The notes below the pieces were generated by a model. The model made no database searches and was not told the origin of the DNA. It saw only the letters and a list, made by a program, of their open reading frames with translations. A program made the translations under genes and the position numbers. This document shows positions 18,519 through 26,490 of a stretch of 64,000 bases of DNA, one piece after another. The stretch lies in contig NZ_JAEPRQ010000009.1 of assembly GCF_016629665.1 (NCBI RefSeq), positions 62,001-126,000 of the forward strand, given 5' to 3'. Positions within the stretch are counted from its first letter, which is position 1, and every line of letters begins with the position of its first letter. Source of the DNA: Paracoccus caeni (lineage in GTDB: Bacteria > Pseudomonadota > Alphaproteobacteria > Rhodobacterales > Rhodobacteraceae).

Positions 18519-19820
18519 ATGACGACGCTGACACGAATCCTTGTTCTTGCCGGTATGGTTTCGGCGTCGCTGCCTGCCCAGCAGGTTATGGCGCAAGAAG
18601 GTGGCGAGGCGCCTCCGCCGCAGGTGACCGTGGTCACGCTGAAGGCTGAAGACGCGACGCTGACCTCGTCCCTGCCGGGGCGGGTGGTCGCTTCTGCCGA
18701 GGCCGAGCTGAGGCCGCAGGTCAGCGGTCTGATCACCGAGCGACTGTTTGACGAAGGCAGCGCCGTTGCGGCGGGCGATCCGCTGTATCGGATTGATGCC
18801 CGCAGCTACGAAGCGGCGATGGCGCAGGCCGAAGCCGCGCTGGCGCAGGCAGTGGCGCAGGCCGATGCCGCCCGCCGCGAGGCAGAGCGGGTCGAGACGC
18901 TTCGCGACCGGCGCGTCGCCAGCGAACAGACGCAGGATGCCGCCGTTGCCGCCCGCGATGCCGCGGTGGCTGCGGTGAAGGCAGCCGAGGCGCAGGTTCA
19001 GGCGGCGCAGATCGATCTTGACCGGACCACGGTGACCGCGCCCATCGACGGCGTGATCGGTCTGGCGCAGGCCAGCGCCGGTGCGCTGGTCCAGACCGGG
19101 CAACCCGATCCGCTGGCGGTGATCCGCAGCATCGATCCGGTGCGTGTGGACGTGACCCAGTCGGCGGCAGAGATCATCCGCTGGCAGCGTCAGGGCCCCG
19201 ATGCCGCCTTGCCCGAGGGCGTTGACCGCACCGTCACCCTGCGTCTGGCCGATGGTAGCACCTTTGAACATACCGGCACTCTGACCGGGGCCGAGCCGCA
19301 TGTGGACGAAACGACCGGCGTTGTCACCCTGCGGATGGAGTTCGCCAATCCCGAAGGCGTGCTGCTGCCCGGCATGTATGTGCTGGCCGATATTCCGCAG
19401 GGGCAGTTGAAGGGCGTGGTCCTTGCGCCGCAGGAAGGCGTGACCCGCGACCGCCGTGGCCGTCCCGTCGCCTATGTGGTCAATGCCGAGAATATCGTGG
19501 AAGAGCGGCTTCTGGATGTCGTGCAGGATCAGGGCAATACCTGGATCGTCCGCGACGGGCTGGCCGATGGTGACCGGATCATCGTGCAAGGTCTGCAACG
19601 GATCGGCGCGGGCATGCCCGTGACGCCCGAGGAAGCCACCGCCGCCGATGCCGCGCCCGCCGAAGGTGAGGCGCCTGCTGAAGGTGAAGCGCCCGCAGAT
19701 GCCGCCGCGCCTGATGCCGCCCCCGCCGAAGACGAAGCTCCGGCAGAAGCCGAAGCCCCGGCAGAGGGCGATGGCGCTTCTGAACAGCAATCCGACGATC
19801 AGGCCGGTTCCGGTAACTGA
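18519..19820 (+). CDS. RND efflux periplasmic adaptor (MexA/AcrA type) with acidic tail
   Basis: A 433-residue membrane-fusion protein. Residues 1-26 form a signal peptide (ending VMAQEGG). A lipoyl half-motif (LRPQVSGLITERLFDEGSAV) is followed by a long alanine-rich coiled hairpin (AEAALAQAVAQADAARREAE), the second lipoyl half TTVTAPIDGVIG, and beta-barrel and membrane-proximal domains. It connects the pump encoded next to an outer-membrane channel that is not in this window. Unusual: the last roughly 65 residues are a low-complexity Ala-Pro-Glu tail with APAEGEAPAEGE-type repeats, well beyond the normal end of AcrA proteins. The ATG at 18519 was chosen for the signal peptide. Confidence 0.9.
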   Translation: MTTLTRILVLAGMVSASLPAQQVMAQEGGEAPPPQVTVVTLKAEDATLTSSLPGRVVASAEAELRPQVSGLITERLFDEGSAVAAGDPLYRIDARSYEAAMAQAEAALAQAVAQADAARREAERVETLRDRRVASEQTQDAAVAARDAAVAAVKAAEAQVQAAQIDLDRTTVTAPIDGVIGLAQASAGALVQTGQPDPLAVIRSIDPVRVDVTQSAAEIIRWQRQGPDAALPEGVDRTVTLRLADGSTFEHTGTLTGAEPHVDETTGVVTLRMEFANPEGVLLPGMYVLADIPQGQLKGVVLAPQEGVTRDRRGRPVAYVVNAENIVEERLLDVVQDQGNTWIVRDGLADGDRIIVQGLQRIGAGMPVTPEEATAADAAPAEGEAPAEGEAPADAAAPDAAPAEDEAPAEAEAPAEGDGASEQQSDDQAGSGN

Positions 19821-19874
19821 TCCCCGTAACGTCGCATCCCGCGATCCGCTCACGCGACCAGAACGAGACCGATC

Positions 19875-22800
19875 ATGGCACGCTTCTTCATCGACAGACC
19901 CGTCTTTGCCTGGGTGATCTCGATCCTGATCATGGGGATCGGCATCCTGTCGATCATGACGTTGCCGGTTGCCCAGTATCCGCAGATCGCGCCGCCCTCG
20001 GTCACGATCCGCGCGACCTATCCGGGTGCTTCCGCCGATACGGTGTCGAATACCGTGACGCAGGTGATCGAGCAGCAGATGACCGGGCTGGACGGTCTGC
20101 GCTATATGTCGTCCAGTTCCACCTCGGCAGGGACGGCGACGACGACCCTGACCTTTGAGACCGGAACCGACCCCGACATCGCGCAGGTGCAGGTCCAGAA
20201 CAAGCTGTCGCAGGCGACCGCGCTGTTGCCCGAACCCGTGCAGCGGCAGGGATTGCAGGTCGAAAAGGCCACATCGGGCTTTCTGATGGTCATCGGTCTG
20301 ATCGGGACCGATGAATACGACCAGACCGACCTCAGCGATTATATGGTCACCAACCTTGTCGATGACCTCAGCCGGATCGAGGGGATCGGCTCGGTTCAGG
20401 TCTTTGGCGCGCAATATGCGATGCGGATCTGGCTGGACCCGTCAAAGCTGGCCGCTTACGAGCTTGCGCCCTCCGATGTGGTCGCGGCGGTTTCGGCCCA
20501 GAACACCCAGATTTCGGCGGGCGCATTTGGCGCGCAACCGGCGATGCCGGGGCAGCAGTTGAACGCCACTGTGACGGCGCAATCGCTTCTTTCGACGCCC
20601 GAGGATTTCCGGCAGGTCGTGCTGCGGGCGCAGGAAGATGGCGGGCTGGTCCTGCTACGCGATGTGGCGCGGATCGAGATCGGGGCGGAAAGCTATGCCG
20701 CCGACGGCACCTATAACGGGCGTCCTGCGACCGGGATGGCGCTGAGCCTGTCGCCCGGAGCCAACGCGCTGGACACGGCCGAGCGGGTGAAAGAGCGGAT
20801 GGACGAATTCGCCCAGTTCTTCCCCGAAGGCGTCGAATATGTGATCCCCTTCGATACCTCGCCCTTCGTCGAGATCTCGATTGAAGAGGTGGTGAAGACC
20901 CTGGTCGAGGCGATCATTCTGGTCTTCATCGTCATGTATGTGTTCCTGCAGAACTGGCGGGCGACGCTGATCCCGACGCTGGCGGTGCCGATCGTTCTGC
21001 TGGGCACGTTCGGGATCATGGCGATGTTCGGCTTTACCATTAACACGCTGACCATGCTTGCCATGGTGCTGGCCATCGGTCTGCTGGTCGATGACGCCAT
21101 CGTCGTCGTCGAGAACGTCGAACGGATCATGGAGGATGAGGGGCTGGAGCCGCGAGAGGCCACCCGAAAATCCATGGGCCAGATCACCGGCGCGCTGATC
21201 GGTATCGCGCTGGTCCTGTCGGCGGTGTTCGTGCCGATGGCCTTCTTCGGCGGCTCGACCGGGGTGATCTATCAGCAATTCGCCATCACCATCGTCTCGG
21301 CCATGGGCCTGTCGGTGGTGGTTGCGCTGACGCTGACCCCGGCGCTTTGCGCGTCGATGCTGAAGGCTAAGCAGCATGGCAGCAAGAAGGGCTTCTTCGG
21401 CCTGTTCAACCGCAATTTCGACCGGCTTAGCAATGGTTATACCGGCACTGTCGGCTGGATCGTGCGGCGTCCGCTGCGGTCGCTGTTGGTCTATGCGGGC
21501 ATGGGGGCGGCGGTCGTCTGGCTGTTCACCAATACGCCCGAGGGTTTCCTGCCCGATGAGGATCAGGGGATCATGTTCGTGCTGGTGCAAGGCCCGACCG
21601 GCGCCACGACCGAGCGGACCAATGCCGTCATCGACCAGATCGAGAGTTATTTCTTGAACGAGGAAAAGGATTCGGTCGACTCGGTCTTTGGCGTGGCGGG
21701 GTTCAGCTTCGCAGGGCAGGGGCAGAACGTCGGCATGGCCTTCGTGCGGCTGAAGGACTGGAAAGACCGTCCCAATCCCGAACAATCGGTGCAGGCCATT
21801 GCGGGCCGCGCCTTCCCCGCGCTCAGCGGTATCCGCGATGCGATGGTGTTCCCCATCGTGCCGCCCGCAGTGATCGAGCTTGGCAACGTCTCGGGCTTCG
21901 ACTTCTACCTGCAGGCGCGGGCCGGACAGACGCATGAGCAGTTGCTGGAAGCGCGCAACATGATGCTGGGCATGGGTCAGGACAGCGGTCTGATCGCGCA
22001 GATCATGCCATCGGGGCTGGAGGATGCGGCGCAATACCGGCTGAACGTCGATTGGCGGCAGGCGGGGGCGATGGGCGTCACCGCGACCGATGTGTCGAAC
22101 CTGCTGCAGATCGCGTGGACCGGGCTTTACGTGAACGACTTCATCGACCGGGGCCGGATCAAGAAGGTCTATGTGCAGGGCGAGGCGGATTCGCGTGCCG
22201 CGCCCAGCGATTTCGACAAATGGCGGGTCAGGAATGCCAGCGGTGGTCTGGTGCCGTTCTCGAATTTCTCGGAAGGCGAATGGACCTTCGGGCCGCAGGG
22301 TCTGACACGTTATAACGGCATCCCGGCGATGCAGATTCAGGGCAGTCCTTTGCCCGGCGTCAGCTCTGGCGACGGCATGGCCGAGATGGAGCGGATCGCC
22401 GGCGAATTGCCACCGGGCTTCGCCATCGCATGGACCGGGCTGTCGCTGGAAGAGCAGGCCTCGGGCGATCAGACGACGCTGCTTTATGCGCTGTCGCTGG
22501 CGGCGGTGTTCCTGTGTCTTGCGGCGCTTTATGAAAGCTGGTCGATCCCGCTGGCGGTCATTCTGGTCATGCCCATCGGGATTTTGGGCGCGTTGCTGGG
22601 GGCCTTCCTTGGCAAGTTCGACAATGGCGTCTTCTTCCAGGTGGGCCTGCTGACGGTGATCGGTCTGACCGGCAAGAACGCCATTCTGATCGTCGAATTC
22701 GCCCGAGAGCAATCGGTCGCGGGCGTGCCGCTGTTCAAGGCGGTGGTCGAGGCCGCGCGGCAGCGTTTCCGCCCGATCATCATGACCTCGATCGCCTTCT

Positions 22801-23003
22801 CGCTGGGCGTGACGCCGCTGGTCCTGTCCTCGGGCGCGGGCGCCAATGGCCGCAACGCCATCGGCGCGACGGTGCTGGGCGGGACTTTGGCCGCGACGGC
22901 CTTTGGCATCCTGTTCGCGCCGCTGTTCTATGTGCTGATGCGGCGGCTTTTGGGCCGCAAGGACAAGTTCGAGGAAACCGACGCCGAACCTGCCGTGCGG
23001 TAG
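19875..23003 (+). CDS. RND multidrug efflux permease (AcrB/MexB type, HAE1)
   Basis: A 1042-residue proton-driven inner-membrane pump. The start MARFFIDRPVFAWVISILIM is standard for HAE1. The proton-relay residues are in place: Asp406-Asp407 in LLVDDAIVVVEN and Lys934 in LTGKNAILIVEF, corresponding to D407/D408/K940 of AcrB. Two large periplasmic loops and twelve membrane spans can be traced. The 54-bp gap to the adaptor implies one operon. No TolC-like gene or TetR regulator is adjacent, so the channel is probably shared and control is remote. Substrates are likely hydrophobic drugs, detergents or metabolites; not determinable from this sequence. Confidence 0.95.
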   Translation: MARFFIDRPVFAWVISILIMGIGILSIMTLPVAQYPQIAPPSVTIRATYPGASADTVSNTVTQVIEQQMTGLDGLRYMSSSSTSAGTATTTLTFETGTDPDIAQVQVQNKLSQATALLPEPVQRQGLQVEKATSGFLMVIGLIGTDEYDQTDLSDYMVTNLVDDLSRIEGIGSVQVFGAQYAMRIWLDPSKLAAYELAPSDVVAAVSAQNTQISAGAFGAQPAMPGQQLNATVTAQSLLSTPEDFRQVVLRAQEDGGLVLLRDVARIEIGAESYAADGTYNGRPATGMALSLSPGANALDTAERVKERMDEFAQFFPEGVEYVIPFDTSPFVEISIEEVVKTLVEAIILVFIVMYVFLQNWRATLIPTLAVPIVLLGTFGIMAMFGFTINTLTMLAMVLAIGLLVDDAIVVVENVERIMEDEGLEPREATRKSMGQITGALIGIALVLSAVFVPMAFFGGSTGVIYQQFAITIVSAMGLSVVVALTLTPALCASMLKAKQHGSKKGFFGLFNRNFDRLSNGYTGTVGWIVRRPLRSLLVYAGMGAAVVWLFTNTPEGFLPDEDQGIMFVLVQGPTGATTERTNAVIDQIESYFLNEEKDSVDSVFGVAGFSFAGQGQNVGMAFVRLKDWKDRPNPEQSVQAIAGRAFPALSGIRDAMVFPIVPPAVIELGNVSGFDFYLQARAGQTHEQLLEARNMMLGMGQDSGLIAQIMPSGLEDAAQYRLNVDWRQAGAMGVTATDVSNLLQIAWTGLYVNDFIDRGRIKKVYVQGEADSRAAPSDFDKWRVRNASGGLVPFSNFSEGEWTFGPQGLTRYNGIPAMQIQGSPLPGVSSGDGMAEMERIAGELPPGFAIAWTGLSLEEQASGDQTTLLYALSLAAVFLCLAALYESWSIPLAVILVMPIGILGALLGAFLGKFDNGVFFQVGLLTVIGLTGKNAILIVEFAREQSVAGVPLFKAVVEAARQRFRPIIMTSIAFSLGVTPLVLSSGAGANGRNAIGATVLGGTLAATAFGILFAPLFYVLMRRLLGRKDKFEETDAEPAVR

Positions 23004-23013
23004 GGGGGCCTTC

Positions 23014-23040
23014 GGTGCGTGCAGAGCACGCACCCTACGC
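23014..23040 (+). repeat. GGTGCGTGC/GCACGCACC palindrome, copy 1
   Basis: GGTGCGTGC, AGA, GCACGCACC then CTACGC, a perfect 9-bp inverted repeat with a three-base loop, 11 bp after the efflux pump stop. Two nearly identical copies lie at 38612 and 43810, all in the same orientation and all ending CCCTACG. Confidence 0.8.
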
Positions 23041-23052
23041 GGGTGAACGTGA

Positions 23053-23228
23053 GGCGCCCGCCCGGAATCAAGTCGCCCTTGGGCGACGCCGGGCAGTGCC
23101 CGACCGCCCGGGAGGGCGGGCACTTCGGTGATGTCGCGCGCTGCAGAAATGTTCGACGGGATGGCGCCATAAAGTGTCCAGAGCGACCGTTGCAGTGCCC
23201 ACCCGCGGTCGGACACTGCCCTTCGCTC
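23053..23228 (+). repeat. Dispersed structured repeat, copy B
   Basis: About 176 bp, starting with 59 bases identical to copy A at 3924, then diverging while keeping the hairpin architecture: CCGACCGCCCG-GGAGGGCGG inside AGTGCCC/GGGCACT, and GTGCCC near the right end with one mismatch in its partner. Together with the short palindrome just upstream it fills most of the gap between the efflux operon and the LysR gene, and no gene is visible here. Confidence 0.8.
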
Positions 23229-23299
23229 TGCCGATCTGGTGTTGACGATCCGCAGCGATGCAGGTGTTGTCGTCGCAAGCCGGGGCAGGAGGGTATCGC

Positions 23300-24187
23300 G
23301 TGATCGACAAGCTGGAAATGTTCCTTGCCGTCGCCAAGGAAAAGCATTTCGGTCGCGCCGCCACCAGTCTTGGCATTACCCAGCCGACGCTTTCCGCCGG
23401 GATCAAGCAGCTTGAGGATCAGCTTGGTGTCCTGCTGATCTTTCGCGGCTCGCGCTTTGGCGGGTTGACGCCGGAAGGGCAGACCGCGCTGATCTGGGCG
23501 CGACGGATCGTTGGCGACAGTCGGCAGTTGCGCGAGGAAATGCGGGCGACGCGGCACGGCCTGACCGGGCGTCTGCGGATTGCGGTGATTCCCACCGCGC
23601 TGACATGGGCCGCCCGGCTTTCGACCGAATTTGGCCGCATTCACCCGAATGTCGCCTTCACGATCCTGTCACGCACCTCGATCGAGATCCTGCAAATGAT
23701 CGACGATCTCGAAATCGATGCCGGTATCTCGTATCTGGATAACGAGCCGTTGGGCAAGGTCAGCACCGTTCCGCTTTACGAAGAACGCTATATGATGGTC
23801 TGCGAGGCGTCTTCGCCCTTCGCGGGCCGGGACAGCGTCGATTGGTCCGATCTGGCCGGGCAGCGGTTGTGCCTGCTGACTTCGGACATGCAGAACCGCC
23901 GGATCATCAACAGAAACCTTTCAAATGCAGGCGCTTCGCCGCAGATCATGATGGAATCGAACTCGACCGTCGTGCTGATCGCGCAGGTGATGGAGGGCGG
24001 CTGGATCACCATCCTGTCCGAAGACGTGGCCCATTTTCTGACCGCCGCCAAGCCGCTGAGCCTTGTTCCGATCCGAACCGAGGGCACCGGCCATGCCGTC
24101 GGTCTGGTCGCGCCATGGCGTGAACCGCATACGCCGGTCCTTGAAGCGCTGCTCGGCCTGTCGCGTCGGATGGTTAACGATAGGTAA
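23300..24187 (+). CDS. LysR-family regulator, probable regulator of formate dehydrogenase
   Basis: A 295-residue LysR-type regulator. The helix-turn-helix (FLAVAKEKHFGRAATSLGIT then QPTLSAGIKQLEDQLG) occupies the first 60 residues and the effector domain the rest. I chose the GTG at 23300 because AGGAGG lies 7 bases upstream and the protein then begins VIDKLEMFLAVA, as LysR proteins do; the earlier ATG has no such site. It ends 84 bp before fdsG in the same direction, and its final codons contain the left arm of an inverted repeat leading into the fds promoter. In related bacteria a LysR regulator (FdsR) precedes fds genes, so control of formate oxidation is the best guess. Confidence 0.85.
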   Translation: MIDKLEMFLAVAKEKHFGRAATSLGITQPTLSAGIKQLEDQLGVLLIFRGSRFGGLTPEGQTALIWARRIVGDSRQLREEMRATRHGLTGRLRIAVIPTALTWAARLSTEFGRIHPNVAFTILSRTSIEILQMIDDLEIDAGISYLDNEPLGKVSTVPLYEERYMMVCEASSPFAGRDSVDWSDLAGQRLCLLTSDMQNRRIINRNLSNAGASPQIMMESNSTVVLIAQVMEGGWITILSEDVAHFLTAAKPLSLVPIRTEGTGHAVGLVAPWREPHTPVLEALLGLSRRMVNDR

Positions 24188-24230
24188 TTCCTATCGATTG
24201 ACGAAACAACGATATTGATTTCGTATCGTT
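24179..24230 (+). promoter_or_regulatory. fds promoter with two inverted repeats (candidate LysR operator)
   Basis: GATAGG-TAATT-CCTATC (24179-24195) and AACGATA-TTGATTTCG-TATCGTT (24208-24230) are both perfect inverted repeats. Between them TTGACG (24198) and TCGTAT (24221) are 17 bp apart and could be a -35/-10 pair, which would put the second repeat over the promoter core. fdsG starts at 24272. Confidence 0.5.
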
Positions 24231-24271
24231 ATTAAGGTCTCGTCGTTCATAGAAACGTCGAAAGGCCAGCC

Positions 24272-24748
24272 ATGCATGCAAATGCGCCAGCCCCTGCCGA
24301 GGACGAGATCCGGGCCATTGTCGCGCCCATGACCTCGCTCGAAGGGCCACTTCTGCCGATGCTGCACGAATTGCAGCGCATTTATGGCTTCGTGCCCGAA
24401 GCTGCGGTGCCGGTGCTGGCCGATGTGCTGAACCTTGGCCGGGCCGAGGTGCATGGCGTCATCAGCTTCTACCACGATTTCCGTGATCACCCGACCGGGC
24501 GGCATGTGCTGAAGATCTGCCGGGCCGAGGCCTGTCAGTCGATGGGCGCGAATGCGTTGGCGGAATCCACACTGAAAAAGCTGGGCATCGGCTGGCATGA
24601 CACCACCTCGAATGGCGCGGTGACGGTCGAGCCGGTCTATTGTCTGGGCATGTGCGCCTGCGCGCCCGCCGCGATGATCGATGGCCGCGTCGTGGGCCGG
24701 GTCGATCAGGCGCGGATGCAGCGTTTGCTGGATGAGGCGGGCGCATGA
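24272..24748 (+). CDS. fdsG: Formate dehydrogenase gamma subunit, NuoE-like [2Fe-2S] protein
   Basis: A 158-residue thioredoxin-fold ferredoxin homologous to NuoE of complex I. Four cysteines bind the [2Fe-2S] cluster: CRAEAC and CLGMCAC. It is the first gene of the NAD-dependent, molybdenum-containing formate dehydrogenase operon; with FdsB it forms the diaphorase side that passes electrons from formate to NAD. Its stop overlaps the fdsB start (ATGA). The protein is soluble, with no signal peptide, so the complex is cytoplasmic. Confidence 0.94.
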   Translation: MHANAPAPAEDEIRAIVAPMTSLEGPLLPMLHELQRIYGFVPEAAVPVLADVLNLGRAEVHGVISFYHDFRDHPTGRHVLKICRAEACQSMGANALAESTLKKLGIGWHDTTSNGAVTVEPVYCLGMCACAPAAMIDGRVVGRVDQARMQRLLDEAGA

Positions 24749-26262
24749 AAATCTATGTTCCTTTGGACAGCGCCGCCAAGGCTTTGGGCGCCGATGATGT
24801 GGCCGACGCGATCCGCCGCGAGGCTGCGGCGCGTGGCCTTGACGTGCAGATCGTGCGCAATGGCAGCCGTGGCATGGTCTGGCTGGAGCCGCTGGTGGAA
24901 ATCGCCACGCCGGAAGGGCGGATCGGCTATGGCCCGGTCTCGGTCGAGGATGTGCCGGCGCTGCTGGACGGCAAGATGGCAAGTCTTGGCCCGGTCGACG
25001 AGATTCCGTGGTTCGCGCGACAGACCCGGCTGACCTTCGCCCGCTGCGGGCTGATCGATCCGCTGGATCTGGATGAATACGCGGCTCATGGCGGTCTGGC
25101 CGGTTTGCGCCGCGCCATCAGCATGGACCGCGCGGGCATCGTGCAAGAGGTGCTGGACAGCGGTCTTCGCGGTCGCGGCGGTGCGGGTTTCCCGACGGGC
25201 ATCAAATGGAAGACGGTGATGGATGCGGCAGCACCGCAGAAATACATCGTCTGCAATGCAGATGAGGGCGACAGCGGCACCTTTGCCGACCGGATGATCA
25301 TCGAGGGCGATCCCTTTACCCTGATCGAGGGTATGACGATTGCCGGTCTGGGTGTTGGCGCCACGCGCGGCTATGTCTATCTGCGCTCGGAATATCCCGA
25401 TGCGATTGCCATTCTGACCCAAGCGGTGAAGATCGCCCGTCAGCGCGGGATGCTGGGCCATGATGTGCTTGGCTCGGGCCAGGCTTTCGATATGGAGGTC
25501 AGGACCGGGGCCGGAGCCTATGTCTGTGGCGAGGAAACCAGCCTGCTGAACAGCCTTGAGGGCAAGCGCGGCACCGTGCGGGCGAAACCGCCGCTGCCCG
25601 CGTTAGAGGGTTTTCTGGGCCGTCCGACCATTGTGAACAATGTCATCTCGCTGGCCACTGTCCCGGTGATCTTTGAAAAGGGCGCGAAACATTACGCCGA
25701 TTTCGGCCTTGGCCGGTCGCGCGGCACCGTGACCTTGCAGATCGCGGGCAATGTCAAGCGTGGCGGGCTGTTCGAGACCGCGTTCGGCGTCAGCCTTGGC
25801 GAGGTCGTCAATGATATCGGTGGCGGCACGGCGACGGGCCGTCCGGTCAAGGCGGTGCAGGTGGGCGGGCCTTTGGGGGCCTATATGCCGGTGTCGCGGT
25901 TCGATGCGCCGCTGGGCTATGAAGAGATGGACCAGAATGGCGGGCTGATCGGCCATGCTGGGCTGGTCGTCTTTGACGATAGCGTGGACATGCTGCAAAT
26001 GGCCCGCTTCGCGATGGAATTCTGCGCCGTCGAAAGCTGCGGCAAATGCACGCCATGCCGGATCGGCGCGGTCAGGGGCGTCGAGACCATCGACCGCATC
26101 GCGGAAGGTGCGCCGGGGGCAATCGACCTGCTGACCGATCTTTGCGAGACGATGAAGGACGGCTCGCTTTGCGCGCTTGGCGGCTTCACCCCGTTCCCGG
26201 TCATGTCCGCCGTCACCCATTTCCCCGACGATTTCGCGACCCACAGGGAGGCCGCAGAATGA
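24745..26262 (+). CDS. fdsB: Formate dehydrogenase beta subunit, NuoF-like NADH-binding flavoprotein
   Basis: A 505-residue subunit. The N-terminal ~120 residues form a thioredoxin-like domain, followed by the NuoF core: GLRGRGGAGFPTG (FMN site), NADEGDSGTFADR, GAGAYVCGEETSLLNSLEG (NADH), and the [4Fe-4S] ligands ESCGKCTPCR near the C-terminus. It carries FMN and reduces NAD with electrons from FdsA. The N-terminal extension distinguishes FdsB-type proteins from plain NuoF. The stop overlaps the ATG of the small DUF4287 gene, an uncommon neighbour for this subunit. Confidence 0.95.
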   Translation: MKIYVPLDSAAKALGADDVADAIRREAAARGLDVQIVRNGSRGMVWLEPLVEIATPEGRIGYGPVSVEDVPALLDGKMASLGPVDEIPWFARQTRLTFARCGLIDPLDLDEYAAHGGLAGLRRAISMDRAGIVQEVLDSGLRGRGGAGFPTGIKWKTVMDAAAPQKYIVCNADEGDSGTFADRMIIEGDPFTLIEGMTIAGLGVGATRGYVYLRSEYPDAIAILTQAVKIARQRGMLGHDVLGSGQAFDMEVRTGAGAYVCGEETSLLNSLEGKRGTVRAKPPLPALEGFLGRPTIVNNVISLATVPVIFEKGAKHYADFGLGRSRGTVTLQIAGNVKRGGLFETAFGVSLGEVVNDIGGGTATGRPVKAVQVGGPLGAYMPVSRFDAPLGYEEMDQNGGLIGHAGLVVFDDSVDMLQMARFAMEFCAVESCGKCTPCRIGAVRGVETIDRIAEGAPGAIDLLTDLCETMKDGSLCALGGFTPFPVMSAVTHFPDDFATHREAAE

Positions 26263-26486
26263 GCGATGACAACGGCGGCAAGGTAAAGGGACCGGCCAGC
26301 TATTTCCCCTCGATCGAGGCGAAATACGGGCAGCCCATCGCGCATTGGAAGGCGCTGATCGAAGAACAGACCGGCAAGACGCATATGCAGATCGTGGGTT
26401 GGCTGAAGGAAGCGCATGGGCTGGGCCACGGCCATGCCAATGCGCTGGTCGCCGATACGCTGCCGAAGACCGGGAAGAAAGGGTAA
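26259..26486 (+). CDS. DUF4287-domain small protein inside the fds operon
   Basis: A 75-residue protein that looks like the DUF4287 family, short helical proteins of unknown function. Recognisable elements are YFPSIEAKYGQPIAHWKALI and the HGLGHGHANALV end with three histidines in six residues. The ATGA overlap with fdsB and a 4-bp gap to fdsA make co-translation certain if the starts are right. Standard fds operons run G-B-A-C-D, so this gene splits the two large subunits. It could aid assembly or stability of the complex, or bind a metal through the histidines; both ideas are positional inference only. Confidence 0.8.
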   Translation: MSDDNGGKVKGPASYFPSIEAKYGQPIAHWKALIEEQTGKTHMQIVGWLKEAHGLGHGHANALVADTLPKTGKKG

Positions 26487-26490
26487 CGCC

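Noticed and set aside
20655..23216. A long minus-strand frame antisense to the RND permease (about 850 codons)
   Set aside because: Same effect: Arg/His/Gln-rich, no domains, fully covered by the efflux pump gene, and its start runs into the structured repeat.
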